From: Myxococcus dinghuensis
GTDB lineage: Bacteria; Myxococcota; Myxococcia; Myxococcales; Myxococcaceae
Length of the DNA: 64,000 bases
NCBI RefSeq assembly: GCF_024198235.1
Contig: NZ_JAKCFB010000009.1
Location: forward strand, 62,001-126,000
Reading direction: 5' to 3'
The notes below the pieces were generated by a model. The model was not told the origin of the DNA. It did no database searches and saw nothing but the letters and a program-made list of their open reading frames with translations. Of the stretch, positions 9,146 through 18,068 are shown in pieces (the stretch's first letter is position 1; each line of letters begins with the position of its first letter). Position numbers and translations under genes: made by a program.

Positions 9146-10042
9146 TCAGTACCGGGAGTACGCCCCGGCTCGCGGCGTGTACACGTTCGCGCTCACGGAC
9201 CGTACGTCCACGTCGACGCCAATCAGGCTCTCCGCGTGTCCCAGGAAGAGGTGCCCGGTGGGCGCGAGTCTCCGGACCATCCCGTGAATCACGCGGTTGC
9301 GTGCGTCCGGCCCGAAGTAGATGAGCACGTTGCGGCAGAAGATGAGGTCGAACGGGCCCCCGGGCCACTCGCCCGTCGCGTTCAGGTTGACGCGCGAGAC
9401 GCGCAGGAGCGACCGCAGCTCCTGCCCCGCCTTCATGAGGCCTTCCTGGCTCCGCACGCCCTTGAGCATGAACTCGCGGAGCAGCGGCGGGGGAATCGTC
9501 GCCGCCCGGTCGAGACTCCAGAGTCCCTCCTGGGTGCGCTCCACCGCCCAGGTGGACAGGTCGGTGGCCAGGATCTCCACGTTCCACCCCGAGCCTCGTG
9601 GAAACGCGTCGAGCAGGCACATGGCCAGCGAGTAGGGCTCCTCCCCGGTGGAGCACGCCGCGCTCCACACACGGATGCTCCGGGCCCGGAGTCCCGCGTT
9701 CGCCTGCGCCTGCCACTCCGGGAAGACGCGCTCGCGCAGCAGCTCGAAGTGCTGGGGCTCGCGGAAGAAGGACGTCTCGTGGGTGCAGAGGCTGTCCAGC
9801 ATCCGCACCTTCTCCGCCTCGTGCCCCCGCTCGGTGACGTAGGCGTAGTAGTCGCCGAACGACGTCATCCCCAGCTCCCGGAGCCGGCGCGACAGGCGGT
9901 TGGCGACGAGCGCGTCCTTGGCGTCGGACAGGTGGATGCCCGTCTCGCGCTCCACCAGCGCCTGGAACAGCGCGAGCTCCCGGGGCTTCAGCACCGGGAT
10001 TCCGACGGGGAACAGGGCGGGCGGGCGCGTGGCGTCCGTCAT
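9146..10042 (-). CDS. cheR: CheR-type protein-glutamate methyltransferase
   Basis: A 298-residue protein with the CheR N-terminal helical domain (FQALVERETGIHLSDAK, LSRRLRELGMTSFGDYY) and the SAM-binding domain (VWSAACSTGEEPYSLAM, VEILATDLS, FDLIFCRNVLIYF). THETSFFREP is the family motif. It transfers methyl groups from SAM to glutamates of the chemoreceptor encoded in the same operon. It is the last of four genes, four bases after cheW. There is no TPR extension. Confidence 0.95.
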   Translation of the reverse strand: MTDATRPPALFPVGIPVLKPRELALFQALVERETGIHLSDAKDALVANRLSRRLRELGMTSFGDYYAYVTERGHEAEKVRMLDSLCTHETSFFREPQHFELLRERVFPEWQAQANAGLRARSIRVWSAACSTGEEPYSLAMCLLDAFPRGSGWNVEILATDLSTWAVERTQEGLWSLDRAATIPPPLLREFMLKGVRSQEGLMKAGQELRSLLRVSRVNLNATGEWPGGPFDLIFCRNVLIYFGPDARNRVIHGMVRRLAPTGHLFLGHAESLIGVDVDVRSVSANVYTPRAGAYSRY

Positions 10043-10046
10043 CGCA

Positions 10047-10628
10047 TCAGCCGTTCCCGGACGCCTCGCCCGGAGTGGCCTCGGAGGCAGCGGCCGGCGC
10101 GGGGACCGGCTCGGGGGCGGACGTGGGCTCGGACACGTCCGGGGGCGCGGCCGTCGTCAGGCTGAGCAACTCCTCCACGGACAAGAGCCGGTCCAGGTCC
10201 AGCAGCATGATGAACTTGGAGTCGTGCCGCCCCATGCCGAGCAGGAAGTCCAGCCGCACGCGCGTGCCGAAGGCGGGCGGGGTCTCGATGTCGTCCGACC
10301 CCAGCTCCAACACCTCGCTCACCGAGTCCGTCAGGAGGCCGATGGCGGTCTGCTTCCCGTCGAGGTTCACCTCGACGATGACGAAGCACGTCCACCGGGT
10401 GATGGGCCTCGGCGGCAGGCCGAACTTCACCGCCAGGTCCACCACGGGCACCACGCTGCCGCGCAGGTTGATGACACCCTGCACGGCCGCGGGCATGCCC
10501 GGCACGCGGGTGATGGGGCGGTGCTCGATGATCTCCCGCACCCGGAGGATGCCGACGCCGTACTCCTCGCCCGCGAGCATGAAGCTCAGGTAGTTCGTCC
10601 GCGTCGCCTTCTCGATGGAGTCGCTCAT
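10047..10628 (-). CDS. cheW: CheW-type coupling protein
   Basis: A 193-residue protein whose first 150 residues form one CheW domain (NYLSFMLAGEEYGVGILRVR, GVINLRGSVVPVVDLAVKFG, GLLTDSVSEVLELGSDDI). It links receptor to CheA. It has an extra C-terminal tail of about 40 residues rich in Ala, Pro, Glu and Thr that is probably disordered; ordinary CheW proteins are around 160 residues. It lies between mcp and cheR with gaps of 10 and 4 bases. Confidence 0.95.
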   Translation of the reverse strand: MSDSIEKATRTNYLSFMLAGEEYGVGILRVREIIEHRPITRVPGMPAAVQGVINLRGSVVPVVDLAVKFGLPPRPITRWTCFVIVEVNLDGKQTAIGLLTDSVSEVLELGSDDIETPPAFGTRVRLDFLLGMGRHDSKFIMLLDLDRLLSVEELLSLTTAAPPDVSEPTSAPEPVPAPAAASEATPGEASGNG

Positions 10629-10638
10629 GGCCCGCCGC

Positions 10639-12300
10639 CTAGAACCGCTGGAAGTCCTGGTTCGAATCCAGCGACGGTGACGTGGGCAGCGGCCCCCGCG
10701 CCGCCGCGAACAGCCCCTTCGCCGGCGACGGAGGCAGCCGCGAGGACGGGGCCTTCGGCAGCAACGGGCCCCGGCCCAGGCCGCCCGAGCCGTCCGCGAG
10801 GCGGAAGAAGGTCATCATCTGGAGCAGCGACTCGGCCTGCGTCGCCATCTCCTCGGCCGTGGAGGACAGCTCCTCCGCGGCGGATGCGTTGCGCTGGGTG
10901 ACCTGGTCCACCTGCACCATCGCGCGGTTCATCTGCGACACGCCGATGGCCTGCTCCTTCGATACCGTCGTCACCTGCTGTACCAGCTCCGCCGTGCGGC
11001 GGATGGCGGGCACCAGCTCCGTGAGCAGCTGACCGCTGCGCTCCGCCACGCGGACGCTGGAGGTGGCCAGGGCGCCAATCTCCTTCGCGGACTTCTGGCT
11101 GCGCTCGGCCAGCTTGCGCACCTCCGTGGCGACCACGGAGAAGCCCCGGCCATGCTCACCGGCGCGCGCGGCCTCCACCGCGGCGTTCAGCGCGAGCAGG
11201 TTCGTCTGGTACGCAATCTCCTCGACGATGGAGATGCGCTCCGCGATGGCGTTCATCGCCTCCACGGTCTCCTTCACCGCGCGCCCGCTCTCCTCCGCGT
11301 CGCGCGCGCCCTTGACGGCCATCTGCTCCATCTGCCGGCTGTTCTCCGCGTTCTGGCCGATGGTGACGTTGAGCTGCTCCAGGCTCGCGGTGGTCTCCTC
11401 CACCGACGCGGCCTGCGTGCTGGTGCCCTGGGACAGGCTCTGGGAGGCGGCGGCCACCTGGGTGGACGCGGAGGACAGCGAGCTGGCCGCGCCGCGCACC
11501 TCGCTGATGACCCCCGACAGGCGGTGGATCATCTCCCGCATGCCCGTCATCATCTGGCCCGTCTCGTCCTTGCCGCGGGAGGTGATGTTCGCCGTGAGGT
11601 CGCCGTTGGTGACCTGGTCGGTGACCTGCACGGCCTCCGACAGCGGGCGGACGATGCTGCGCGTGAGGACGTAGGACAGCAGGCCCGCGAGCACCACGCC
11701 CAGGGCACCGCCGAAGATGAGCGTGTCGTAGAGGACGGCCACCAGCTTGTTGAGCTCCTCCGTGCGCTTCGCCTGGATGGAGAGCTCCTCGCTGGCGACC
11801 TCGTCGAGGATGGCGCGCATCCGGTCGGCCATCTCCTTGCCCCGCGCCCCCTTCACCTCGTCGAAGAGCGCGTTCAGGTCCCCGTGGCCCGCGCTGACCT
11901 CGCGCCGGCGGGCGATGGTGGACTCGAGGTACTGCCCCTGCCACTGCTGCGCCAGGTCGCGGACTTCCTGGACGCGTTCCTGCTGGATGGGGTTGCCCGA
12001 GGTCAGCTCGCGGATGTGGTTGAGGTTCTGCGCGAAGTTGATGCGCGCGGACGTGTAGGGCGCCAGGAAGCGCTCGTCGCCGGTGATGAGGAAGCCGCGC
12101 TGGCCCGTCTCCAGGTCGGCGAAGTCACCCTCCAGGGTGCGCACGGCGATGATGACGTCGATGCTCTTGCGGTTGTCCTGGTCCGCGACGGACGTGCGGT
12201 TCAGCGTCGTGTACGTCGCCAGCACGATGGCGATGATGATGGCCACCATGGCGGTGAACGCCAGCAGCAGCTTGCGGGTGATGCTCAGGTTGTCGAACAT
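10639..12300 (-). CDS. Methyl-accepting chemotaxis protein with CHASE3-like sensor
   Basis: A 553-residue receptor. A first membrane segment ([20 protein letters not shown]) is followed by a helical periplasmic domain with [19 protein letters not shown], the signature of CHASE3 (five-helix) sensors, then a second membrane segment ([17 protein letters not shown]), a HAMP domain ([13 protein letters not shown]) and the signalling hairpin with the hallmark tip [21 protein letters not shown] short disordered, Ser/Pro-rich tail follows with no CheR-tethering pentapeptide. The ligand is unknown. It is three bases after cheA. Confidence 0.96.
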   Translation of the reverse strand: MFDNLSITRKLLLAFTAMVAIIIAIVLATYTTLNRTSVADQDNRKSIDVIIAVRTLEGDFADLETGQRGFLITGDERFLAPYTSARINFAQNLNHIRELTSGNPIQQERVQEVRDLAQQWQGQYLESTIARRREVSAGHGDLNALFDEVKGARGKEMADRMRAILDEVASEELSIQAKRTEELNKLVAVLYDTLIFGGALGVVLAGLLSYVLTRSIVRPLSEAVQVTDQVTNGDLTANITSRGKDETGQMMTGMREMIHRLSGVISEVRGAASSLSSASTQVAAASQSLSQGTSTQAASVEETTASLEQLNVTIGQNAENSRQMEQMAVKGARDAEESGRAVKETVEAMNAIAERISIVEEIAYQTNLLALNAAVEAARAGEHGRGFSVVATEVRKLAERSQKSAKEIGALATSSVRVAERSGQLLTELVPAIRRTAELVQQVTTVSKEQAIGVSQMNRAMVQVDQVTQRNASAAEELSSTAEEMATQAESLLQMMTFFRLADGSGGLGRGPLLPKAPSSRLPPSPAKGLFAAARGPLPTSPSLDSNQDFQRF

Positions 12301-12303
12301 GGT

Positions 12304-14055
12304 TCACTGCTCCGTGTCGCGAAAGGTCGGGGCGCGGGTGGCGGCGTCGGACAGGTGCGCCGCCTCGCCCGGTTGGTAGTCGGAACGCTCGGCGGCCCGG
12401 CGGATGGCCCGGCGCACCAGCGAGGGGGTGTCCAGGATGAGGCCCACGCGGCCATCTCCCAGGATGGTGGAGCCGGAGATGCCCGGGGCGTCCTGGAACA
12501 GTCGCCCCAGGGGGCGGATGACGCGCTGACCATCTCCCTGGAGGTGGTCCACCGCGAGCCCGACGATGCCGTCCGGGTGGCGGAGCACGACGACGTTCTC
12601 CCGGGCCGGCGCCGTCCCTCCCAGCCCGAAGATGGTGCGCAGGCGCAGGTAGGGGAGCGGCTGCCCCCGCAGCGACAACATGCCGGCCTCCTCGGACGTG
12701 CGCTGCGACACGGGGAGCTCCAGGCACTCCTGCACCAGCTCGATGGGGACCACGTACACCTGGTCGCTCACGCCCATGGCGAAGCCCTGGATGACGGCGA
12801 GCGTGAGCGGCAGGCGGAGCGTCATCGTGGTGCCTCGCCCCTCCTGGCTCCGGACGGCCACCGTGCCGCGCATGGCCTCGATGTCCCGCCGCACCACATC
12901 CATCCCCACGCCGCGCCCCGACAGCTCCGTCACCGTCCTCGCGGTGGAGAAGCCGGGCTCGAAGATGAGCCGGTCCACCTCCTCGTCGCGCAGCCGCTCC
13001 GACGGGGACACCAGACCCAGCTCCCGGGCGCGCTCCTTGATGCGCTCGCGTTGCATGCCCCGGCCGTCATCGGAGAGCTCCACGACGACGCTCCCCGCAT
13101 CATGGACCGCCCGCAGGCGCAATCGGCCACACGCTTCTTTTCCCGCCGCGCGCCGCTCCTCGGGCGCCTCGATGCCGTGGTCCAGGGCGTTGCGCAGCAG
13201 GTGGAGCAGCGGGTCGCGCAGGGCCTCCAGCACGGCCGTGTCCAGGGTGACGTCCTCGCCCGCCAGCTCCAGCAACGCCTGCTTGCCCTGGTCCCTCGCC
13301 AGGTCGCGCACCGTGCGCAGGTGTTGTCGGAAGAGCGGCCCCACCGGCACCATGCGCACCTGCATCACCTCTTCCTGGAGCGCGTGGAAGAGGGAGTCCA
13401 TCTCCCGCTGCTGCGTGAGCGCCTCGTCCCAGCTCGCGCTGGACGCTTCGGCCTCCATCAGGAACTGCGTCATGCGCCCCCGCGCGATGGACAGCTCCGC
13501 GGTGAGGGTGACGATGCGGTCCAGCCGCTCGACGTCCATCCGCAGCGAGCGGCCGCGCGCCGCCGCGCGTGTCTCCACCGGTAGGGGGAGGTCCTCGACG
13601 GGGAGGACCCCGGGGGGCGGCGGGGTGCTCGGCCCACCCGTGGCGCCACCTTCCCGCAGGCGCGCGAGGTGGGCCTGGTGCGCGGGCCCCAACTGGTCCA
13701 CGCCCGCCACCGCCGCGCGCGACAGCTCCCGCAGGTGGTCCACCGAACCCAGCAGGAGTGAGGTCCAGGGCTCCCCCACGGCGAGGCGTTGGTCGAGCAG
13801 GGCCTGGATGACGTCCTCGGCGCCGTGGACGTAGTCCGTCAGCGCCTGGAAGCCCAGCGAGCTGCCGCTGCCCTTCAATGTGTGGGCCTGGCGGAAGAGC
13901 GCCCGCAGGCGCTCCTCGTCTGGCCGCGCCTCCAGGGCGATGAGCGTCTCCTCCATGGAGGAGAGCAGGTCCTCCGCCTCGTCGGCGAAGATGGCCAGCA
14001 CCTGTTGCCACTCGGCACCCAGGCCTGGCGGAGGTCCGCTGCCGCCGCCGCTCAC
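12304..14055 (-). CDS. cheA: CheA-type histidine kinase of a chemosensory system
   Basis: The GTG at 14055 has GGAGGAGG seven bases upstream and gives 583 residues; the same frame continues upstream but without family features. Domains in order: P1 with the phospho-His in QAHTLKGSGSSLG (about His58), a linker with no clear P2 (CheY/CheB binding) domain, P3 dimerisation helices (RLDRIVTLTAELSIARGRM), P4 ATPase with LRNALDHGIEAPEER, SDDGRGM and ELSGRGVGMDVV, and the CheW-like P5. It is the first gene of the operon cheA-mcp-cheW-cheR. The absence of P2 and of an adjacent cheY or cheB is unusual and suggests a non-flagellar output. Confidence 0.95.
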   Translation of the reverse strand: MSGGGSGPPPGLGAEWQQVLAIFADEAEDLLSSMEETLIALEARPDEERLRALFRQAHTLKGSGSSLGFQALTDYVHGAEDVIQALLDQRLAVGEPWTSLLLGSVDHLRELSRAAVAGVDQLGPAHQAHLARLREGGATGGPSTPPPPGVLPVEDLPLPVETRAAARGRSLRMDVERLDRIVTLTAELSIARGRMTQFLMEAEASSASWDEALTQQREMDSLFHALQEEVMQVRMVPVGPLFRQHLRTVRDLARDQGKQALLELAGEDVTLDTAVLEALRDPLLHLLRNALDHGIEAPEERRAAGKEACGRLRLRAVHDAGSVVVELSDDGRGMQRERIKERARELGLVSPSERLRDEEVDRLIFEPGFSTARTVTELSGRGVGMDVVRRDIEAMRGTVAVRSQEGRGTTMTLRLPLTLAVIQGFAMGVSDQVYVVPIELVQECLELPVSQRTSEEAGMLSLRGQPLPYLRLRTIFGLGGTAPARENVVVLRHPDGIVGLAVDHLQGDGQRVIRPLGRLFQDAPGISGSTILGDGRVGLILDTPSLVRRAIRRAAERSDYQPGEAAHLSDAATRAPTFRDTEQ

Positions 14056-15235
14056 GGCAGCGCCTCCTCCAGCAGGCGGACGGGTGCCCTCCAGCGTCGG
14101 GGCCCCGGGCCGGGGGCATCCACGAAACAGCGAATCATGTGGGAGGTCATCGAGGTACGCGTCGAACGTCAGGTGGGTGCGAGCGTGGCCACCACGCTCC
14201 AGCCGGCGGAGGATTCCTCCGCCCGCTCGGTCCACCCACGGAGGGCCGTGTCACGAGGCGGTCTCGACTGTATCTCTGGGTGATAAAAGTTTCAATGTGT
14301 CGCTTTGAGGGTCGCGGAGACCAAGGTCGTCGATTTGTGAGGCATTGAGGGGTGTTTCAGACCTTGGCTGGGGTGTGGCGGACCCTCCAATCGCAGCTCT
14401 CCGGCTCGCTCGGGATGTGCGGATTTGGAGCCGGGAGGCGGACTTCGCGTACGAAAAAATGGAGTGGACCTGTTGCGAGGTGCGTCGGGGGCAGGTGAGC
14501 GGGTGCGGCGGACGAGTCAGGTTGCCTGCCCGCGCCGGCCGTGAGGACGCGATGAGTCTCGCGATGCCGAATGTTTCGGATTGTGTCGCGCGATGCATCC
14601 TCATGAGTCGCGGTCGGTATCAGTTGCTCGAAAGATGCGACGTGTCGATGTTAGCGATTGCGTGGTGGACCGAAAATTCCATGCGTGCCGTCGTGCTCGC
14701 CCCCAAGTCGCGGTCGGCAAGCGCGCGCGGTGAGGGGACTGGGGCCGGCGACCAGGCGAGGCGGGGTTCCCATCCGCGCGCTGCCCCGGGCCGCCTCGAC
14801 TGCCTGTCCCGGGGAGGTCCGCCGGCGGGAGGCTGGCCGGTTCGAGCCCCCGGGCCCGCCGCCCTCCTCACTGGCGGCGCGTCGCGAGCGTCCCCGGCGA
14901 CACGCACGCGGTGAAGGCCGGCCATGACGTCGCGGGCGCGTCGCTCGCGCCGGGCGAGGCGGGCCGCGAGCCTCCCAGGTGTCTTCTCGTTCTGGGGTGA
15001 CATGGCCCGGACCTGGCCTCCGACAGGGGGGCGAGGAGGCCCGCGCGGCGTCACCGCTTCGTCACGGGCCCTCTGGCGCGGCCTGTCTGGTTGTGGCGGT
15101 GTTTGGCGGTTTTGCTGTCAAGTCATGAATTGGTAGGCTTTGGGCAGGCGCACGCGATTTCTTCAATGCATGACGAACCCGGGCGTGCGCCTCCTGCCCC
15201 GGGAGGGGGCGTTGCTCACGACAAGGGAGCCGTCC
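14056..15235. other. Long intergenic region (about 1.2 kb) without a recognisable gene
   Basis: Apart from the che promoter candidate, no frame on either strand here shows a plausible start, composition or family motif. The open frames near 14251-14604 and 14345-14914 are Arg/Ser-rich in the way non-coding frames of GC-rich DNA are. A weak promoter-like pair (TTGCTG and TAGGCT, 16 bases apart, near 15114-15141) precedes the LCCL gene. Confidence 0.5.
14267..14295 (-). promoter_or_regulatory. Candidate sigma-70-like promoter of the che operon
   Basis: On the reverse strand TTGAAA (-35, five of six) is followed after exactly 17 bases by TACAGT (-10, four of six). It lies about 210 bases before the cheA start, giving a long leader. 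Read from sequence only. Confidence 0.5.
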
Positions 15236-16306
15236 ATGCATCCGTCGCTTTGGAAGAAGGTGTTGTTTGCGTTCACCCTCGCCAGTCTTTCCGCCTGCGG
15301 AGGCGAATTCCCGGAGGATGACGGGAAGGCGGGCCAGGAGGAGTTCTATGTCCCGTCCTCGGACGGCGCGGAGGGCTCCGAGGTGGGGGGCCTCCACGAG
15401 GCCGCGCTCGCCGACCTGGTGGAGAGCTGCTCCACGTACAGCTTCCCGTCCTATCGCGGACAGAACGGGCTCCAAATCACGTGCGCCTGCGGCGCGGTGA
15501 CGGGAGGCTCCGCGTGGGGGACGGACCTCTACACGGATGACTCCAACGCTTGTGTGGCCGCGGTCCACGCGGGCGCGATTCCGGCCTCCGGTGGAACGGT
15601 GGTGGTGACCATCCAGCCGGGCCAGGGCAGCTACACGGCCTCCACGCGCAACGGCATCACCACGTATGCCTGGGGTGCCTGGGCCGGCAGCCTCTCGTTC
15701 TCCAGCGTGTTTCCGGCCTGCTCCAGCATCAACTTCGCGACCTACCGGGGACAGGACGACCTTCAGGTCCCCTGCACCTGCGGCGCGGTGACGGGCGGCA
15801 GCGCTTGGGGGTCGGGCATCTACACGGATGACTCCAGCGCGTGCGCGGCGGGTGTCCACTCCGGCGCGATTCCGGCCTCCGGCGGCACGGTCTCGGTCAT
15901 CATCCAGCCTGGGCAGGGCAGCTACACGGGCTCCACGCGCAACGGCATCACCACGTTCTCGTGGGGCGCGTGGAGCGGCAGCTTCTCCGTCATCACCTAT
16001 CGGACGCCGCCGACGGCAAGCTGCCTCTCCTTCAGCTATGCCGCCTACCGGGGCCAGGATGGCCTGCAGCTTCCCTGTGTCTGTGGCGCGGTGACGGGAG
16101 GAAGCGCCTGGGGGACGGACCTCTACACGGATGACTCCAACGCCTGCGTGGCCGCGGTCCACGCGGGCGCGATTCCCGCCAGCGGCGGGCCGGTGGTGGT
16201 GACCATCCAGCCGGGCCAGGGCAGCTACACGGCCTCCACGCGCAATGGCATCACCACGTACGCCTGGGGCGCCTGGGCCGGCAGCATCTCCCTGGGCTCC
16301 TGGTAG
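15236..16306 (+). CDS. Lipoprotein with three LCCL domains
   Basis: ATG 15236 has AAGGGAG upstream and gives 356 residues. A lipoprotein signal ends in the lipobox LSAC (Cys near residue 20). After an acidic linker come three tandem domains of about 95 residues, each with the LCCL pattern: YRGQxxLQxxCxCGAVTGG, WGxxxYTDDSxACxAxVH, GAIPASGG, IQPGQGSYTxSTRNG and ending in GAWxGS. LCCL domains bind polysaccharide or LPS in animal proteins; here the role is probably cell-surface binding. Domains 1 and 3 are almost identical while domain 2 differs more. The same domain occurs twice at the end of the M57 peptidase near 43.4-44.8 kb. Confidence 0.88.
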   Translation: MHPSLWKKVLFAFTLASLSACGGEFPEDDGKAGQEEFYVPSSDGAEGSEVGGLHEAALADLVESCSTYSFPSYRGQNGLQITCACGAVTGGSAWGTDLYTDDSNACVAAVHAGAIPASGGTVVVTIQPGQGSYTASTRNGITTYAWGAWAGSLSFSSVFPACSSINFATYRGQDDLQVPCTCGAVTGGSAWGSGIYTDDSSACAAGVHSGAIPASGGTVSVIIQPGQGSYTGSTRNGITTFSWGAWSGSFSVITYRTPPTASCLSFSYAAYRGQDGLQLPCVCGAVTGGSAWGTDLYTDDSNACVAAVHAGAIPASGGPVVVTIQPGQGSYTASTRNGITTYAWGAWAGSISLGSW

Positions 16307-16507
16307 TCGTCGGCGTGACGGGGTGTCTCCCATCCGGCGGTGACGCGATGGCCGGATGGGAGCGCCACGATGTGTCTGTGATTGCCTCGCGCCCCCCGTT
16401 CTTCCCGTCGATGCGCGACATGCCCGCCGCGGCGCCGACCCTGGAGCGGGTTCTCCGTGGTGGGGCGGGGCTCCAGGCCGACCCGGCGTATCCCTCCGAA
16501 TGGGGGG

Positions 16508-16883
16508 GCGTGCCTCGGGTACGCGGACATGTGCAACCAGGCCACGTCGATGGGGGTGGTCGGCTTCGCGCTCCAGCTCTTCAGCGACTTCGGGCGGACG
16601 TTCCCCAGGACGGGGAGCGACCACCACCCGGCGACGTGCGCCCTGCTCGTGGGCGGCGGCATCCAGGGGAACCAGATGCTGGGCGGCTACGACGAGACGA
16701 TGAACGGCCCCGCCCATGGGCGCTCCGGTCGACCTCGTCGAGGAGGGGGGAGCGCGGGTGCGGCGCGCGCCCCGTTCCCAGGATGTCGCGGCGACGGTGC
16801 TCAACGCCTTCGGGCTGCAACCAGGGAAGGACTTCTTCATCCCTGGGGTCCACGGCGTCTTCGATGGGGTCGTGAGGACCTGA
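16508..16883 (+). pseudogene. Frameshifted 3' remnant of a DUF1501-type gene
   Basis: One frame reads FALQLFSDFGRTFPRTGSD, then HHPATCALLVGGG and QMLGGYDETMNG, matching the end region of secreted DUF1501 (sulfatase-like fold) proteins. Just after DETMNG the match shifts frame to MGAPVDLVEEGG, RSQDVAATVLNAFGLQPG and KDFFIPG, and stops at 16883. Both halves are needed for one protein, so there is a one-base insertion (or two-base loss) near 16710. The N-terminal part of the gene is missing. Non-functional. Confidence 0.75.
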
Positions 16884-17006
16884 GCGGCACGGTGACGCGG
16901 GCGTGCCTCCCGGGCGCCCGCGTCCACGGCTCAATGCCGGGCGGGGATTGACTCCGAATCACTCCAGCAACGCGGTATCATCCGTGGCTCACCCACGGAG
17001 CATGAC

Positions 17007-17297
17007 ATGCATCCACGGCGTTTCCTCGGAGTCCTGCTGTCGGCCGGAGTCCTCGCGGGCTGTGGCACCACGAACGACGCGGGGGCGGAGCAGGCCCCCG
17101 CGCTCACGGGCGCGCTCGACGCCTGCGACGGGACCACGGCGTGGGAGTACAACTACTTCGACGACAGCTCGAAGACGAACCAGGTGGGCGGCATCATCTG
17201 CAAGTGTCGGGGCGTCATCCAGACCTGGGGAGACACGTCCACGCCGTACACCACGTACTGGAGTGAGCGCTGCGGCGGCGGTGAGGCCCTCCGCTGA
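17007..17297 (+). CDS. Small Cys-containing lipoprotein
   Basis: A 96-residue protein: MHPRRF, hydrophobic LGVLLSAGVLA and lipobox LAGC, so it is probably lipidated at Cys19. The mature part has four further cysteines (DACDG, IICKCRG, ERCGG) and aromatic residues (WEYNYF, TTYW). GGAGC precedes the ATG. No family known to me. A strong hairpin follows it. Confidence 0.7.
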   Translation: MHPRRFLGVLLSAGVLAGCGTTNDAGAEQAPALTGALDACDGTTAWEYNYFDDSSKTNQVGGIICKCRGVIQTWGDTSTPYTTYWSERCGGGEALR

Positions 17298-17305
17298 CCC
17301 CTCGT

Positions 17306-17329
17306 CCCCGCTCGGGCCTCCGAGCGGGG
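17306..17329. terminator. Hairpin terminator between convergent genes
   Basis: CCCCGCTCGG, loop GCCT, CCGAGCGGGG: a perfect 10-bp stem with a four-base loop, nine bases after the lipoprotein stop and 13 before the end of the convergent gene. No T-run. Confidence 0.65.
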
Positions 17330-17342
17330 GCGCCCGGGCCGC

Positions 17343-18005
17343 TCAGCCCGCCACCCGTGGAGCGTAGTGGCGCACGACGAGTGTCGCGAGCGGGTCGGGA
17401 TACTTCCAGAACGCCTTGTCCAAGGCGTACAGCCGTTCCCGTTCGGCGTCGGTCAGCATGCCCGGCAGGTCGGCCAGGGACACCATCTCCTCCGTCTCAC
17501 CGTAGTGGACGACGACGTGCAGCATGTCCTTCAGGCATTGCTGGGCGCTCCGGGCACCAATCCCACCCAGCGCCTCGATGGCCAGGTGGCAGGTCTCTTC
17601 GCCCCAGTTGCAGAAGAACTGCATGCAGCCCCCGTTGTTGATGTCGGCCTCCATGCGCCACAGCGCGACCAGCGCCTGCTCGTCGGGTGGCAGGGCCGAG
17701 AGGTCCCGGTGGACCTGTTGCAGCCTCGCGAGGGCGTGTTCGTAGAGCGCGTCCTGTTCGAGGGCCCAGACGCTGACCATGCCCTCGGGAGCAGGAGCCC
17801 AGAGCGCCGGCCAGTTCACGCCTCGGCCGTCCTCGGTGAGGACCCACTCGCGCCGTTGCTCGGGCGAGGCCTTGTCGACGCGGACGTAGCCGCTCAGCCG
17901 CGCTGTGAGCACGCGGCCGTCCGTCATGTGCAGCAGGATGTGCTGCTCGTCGAAACGGACGTCGATGATGCGATTGTCGTCGGGAGTCTTCTGGACGGGG
18001 CCCAT
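17343..18005 (-). CDS. DUF2442 and DUF4375 (DMP19-like) fusion protein
   Basis: A 220-residue cytoplasmic protein. Residues 10-85 match DUF2442 (RIIDVRFDEQHILLHMTDGR, LSGYVRV, GRGVNWPAL). Residues about 95-215 match DUF4375/DMP19 (ALWRMEADINNGGCMQFFCN, then EETCHLAIEALGGIGA), a helical domain seen in a DNA-mimic protein and in immunity-like proteins. Function is unknown. It lies downstream of the kinase gene on the same strand, 63 bases after its stop, so they may be cotranscribed. Confidence 0.75.
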   Translation of the reverse strand: MGPVQKTPDDNRIIDVRFDEQHILLHMTDGRVLTARLSGYVRVDKASPEQRREWVLTEDGRGVNWPALWAPAPEGMVSVWALEQDALYEHALARLQQVHRDLSALPPDEQALVALWRMEADINNGGCMQFFCNWGEETCHLAIEALGGIGARSAQQCLKDMLHVVVHYGETEEMVSLADLPGMLTDAERERLYALDKAFWKYPDPLATLVVRHYAPRVAG

Positions 18006-18068
18006 GGCGCTGTGCCCTATACGTGGAATCGACTGGCCGCGCTCCAGGGGATTCCCGGTCGGGCAGGC

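Noticed and set aside
11152-13584. 810-residue open frame on the plus strand
   Set aside because: It runs antisense across mcp and cheA, both of which show full family motifs; its composition (Arg, Gly, His, Val without motifs) is that of a shadow frame in GC-rich DNA.
14345-14914. Open frame of 189 residues upstream of the LCCL gene
   Set aside because: No ribosome binding site, no recognisable domain, Arg/Ala/Gly-rich composition; not supported as a gene.
15415-16300. Possible CRISPR-like direct repeats
   Set aside because: The repeats are about 290 bp, in frame, and encode LCCL domains; there are no short spacers.
15062-16927. 621-residue open frame on the minus strand
   Set aside because: Antisense to the LCCL lipoprotein; its apparent repeats merely mirror the LCCL repeat DNA.
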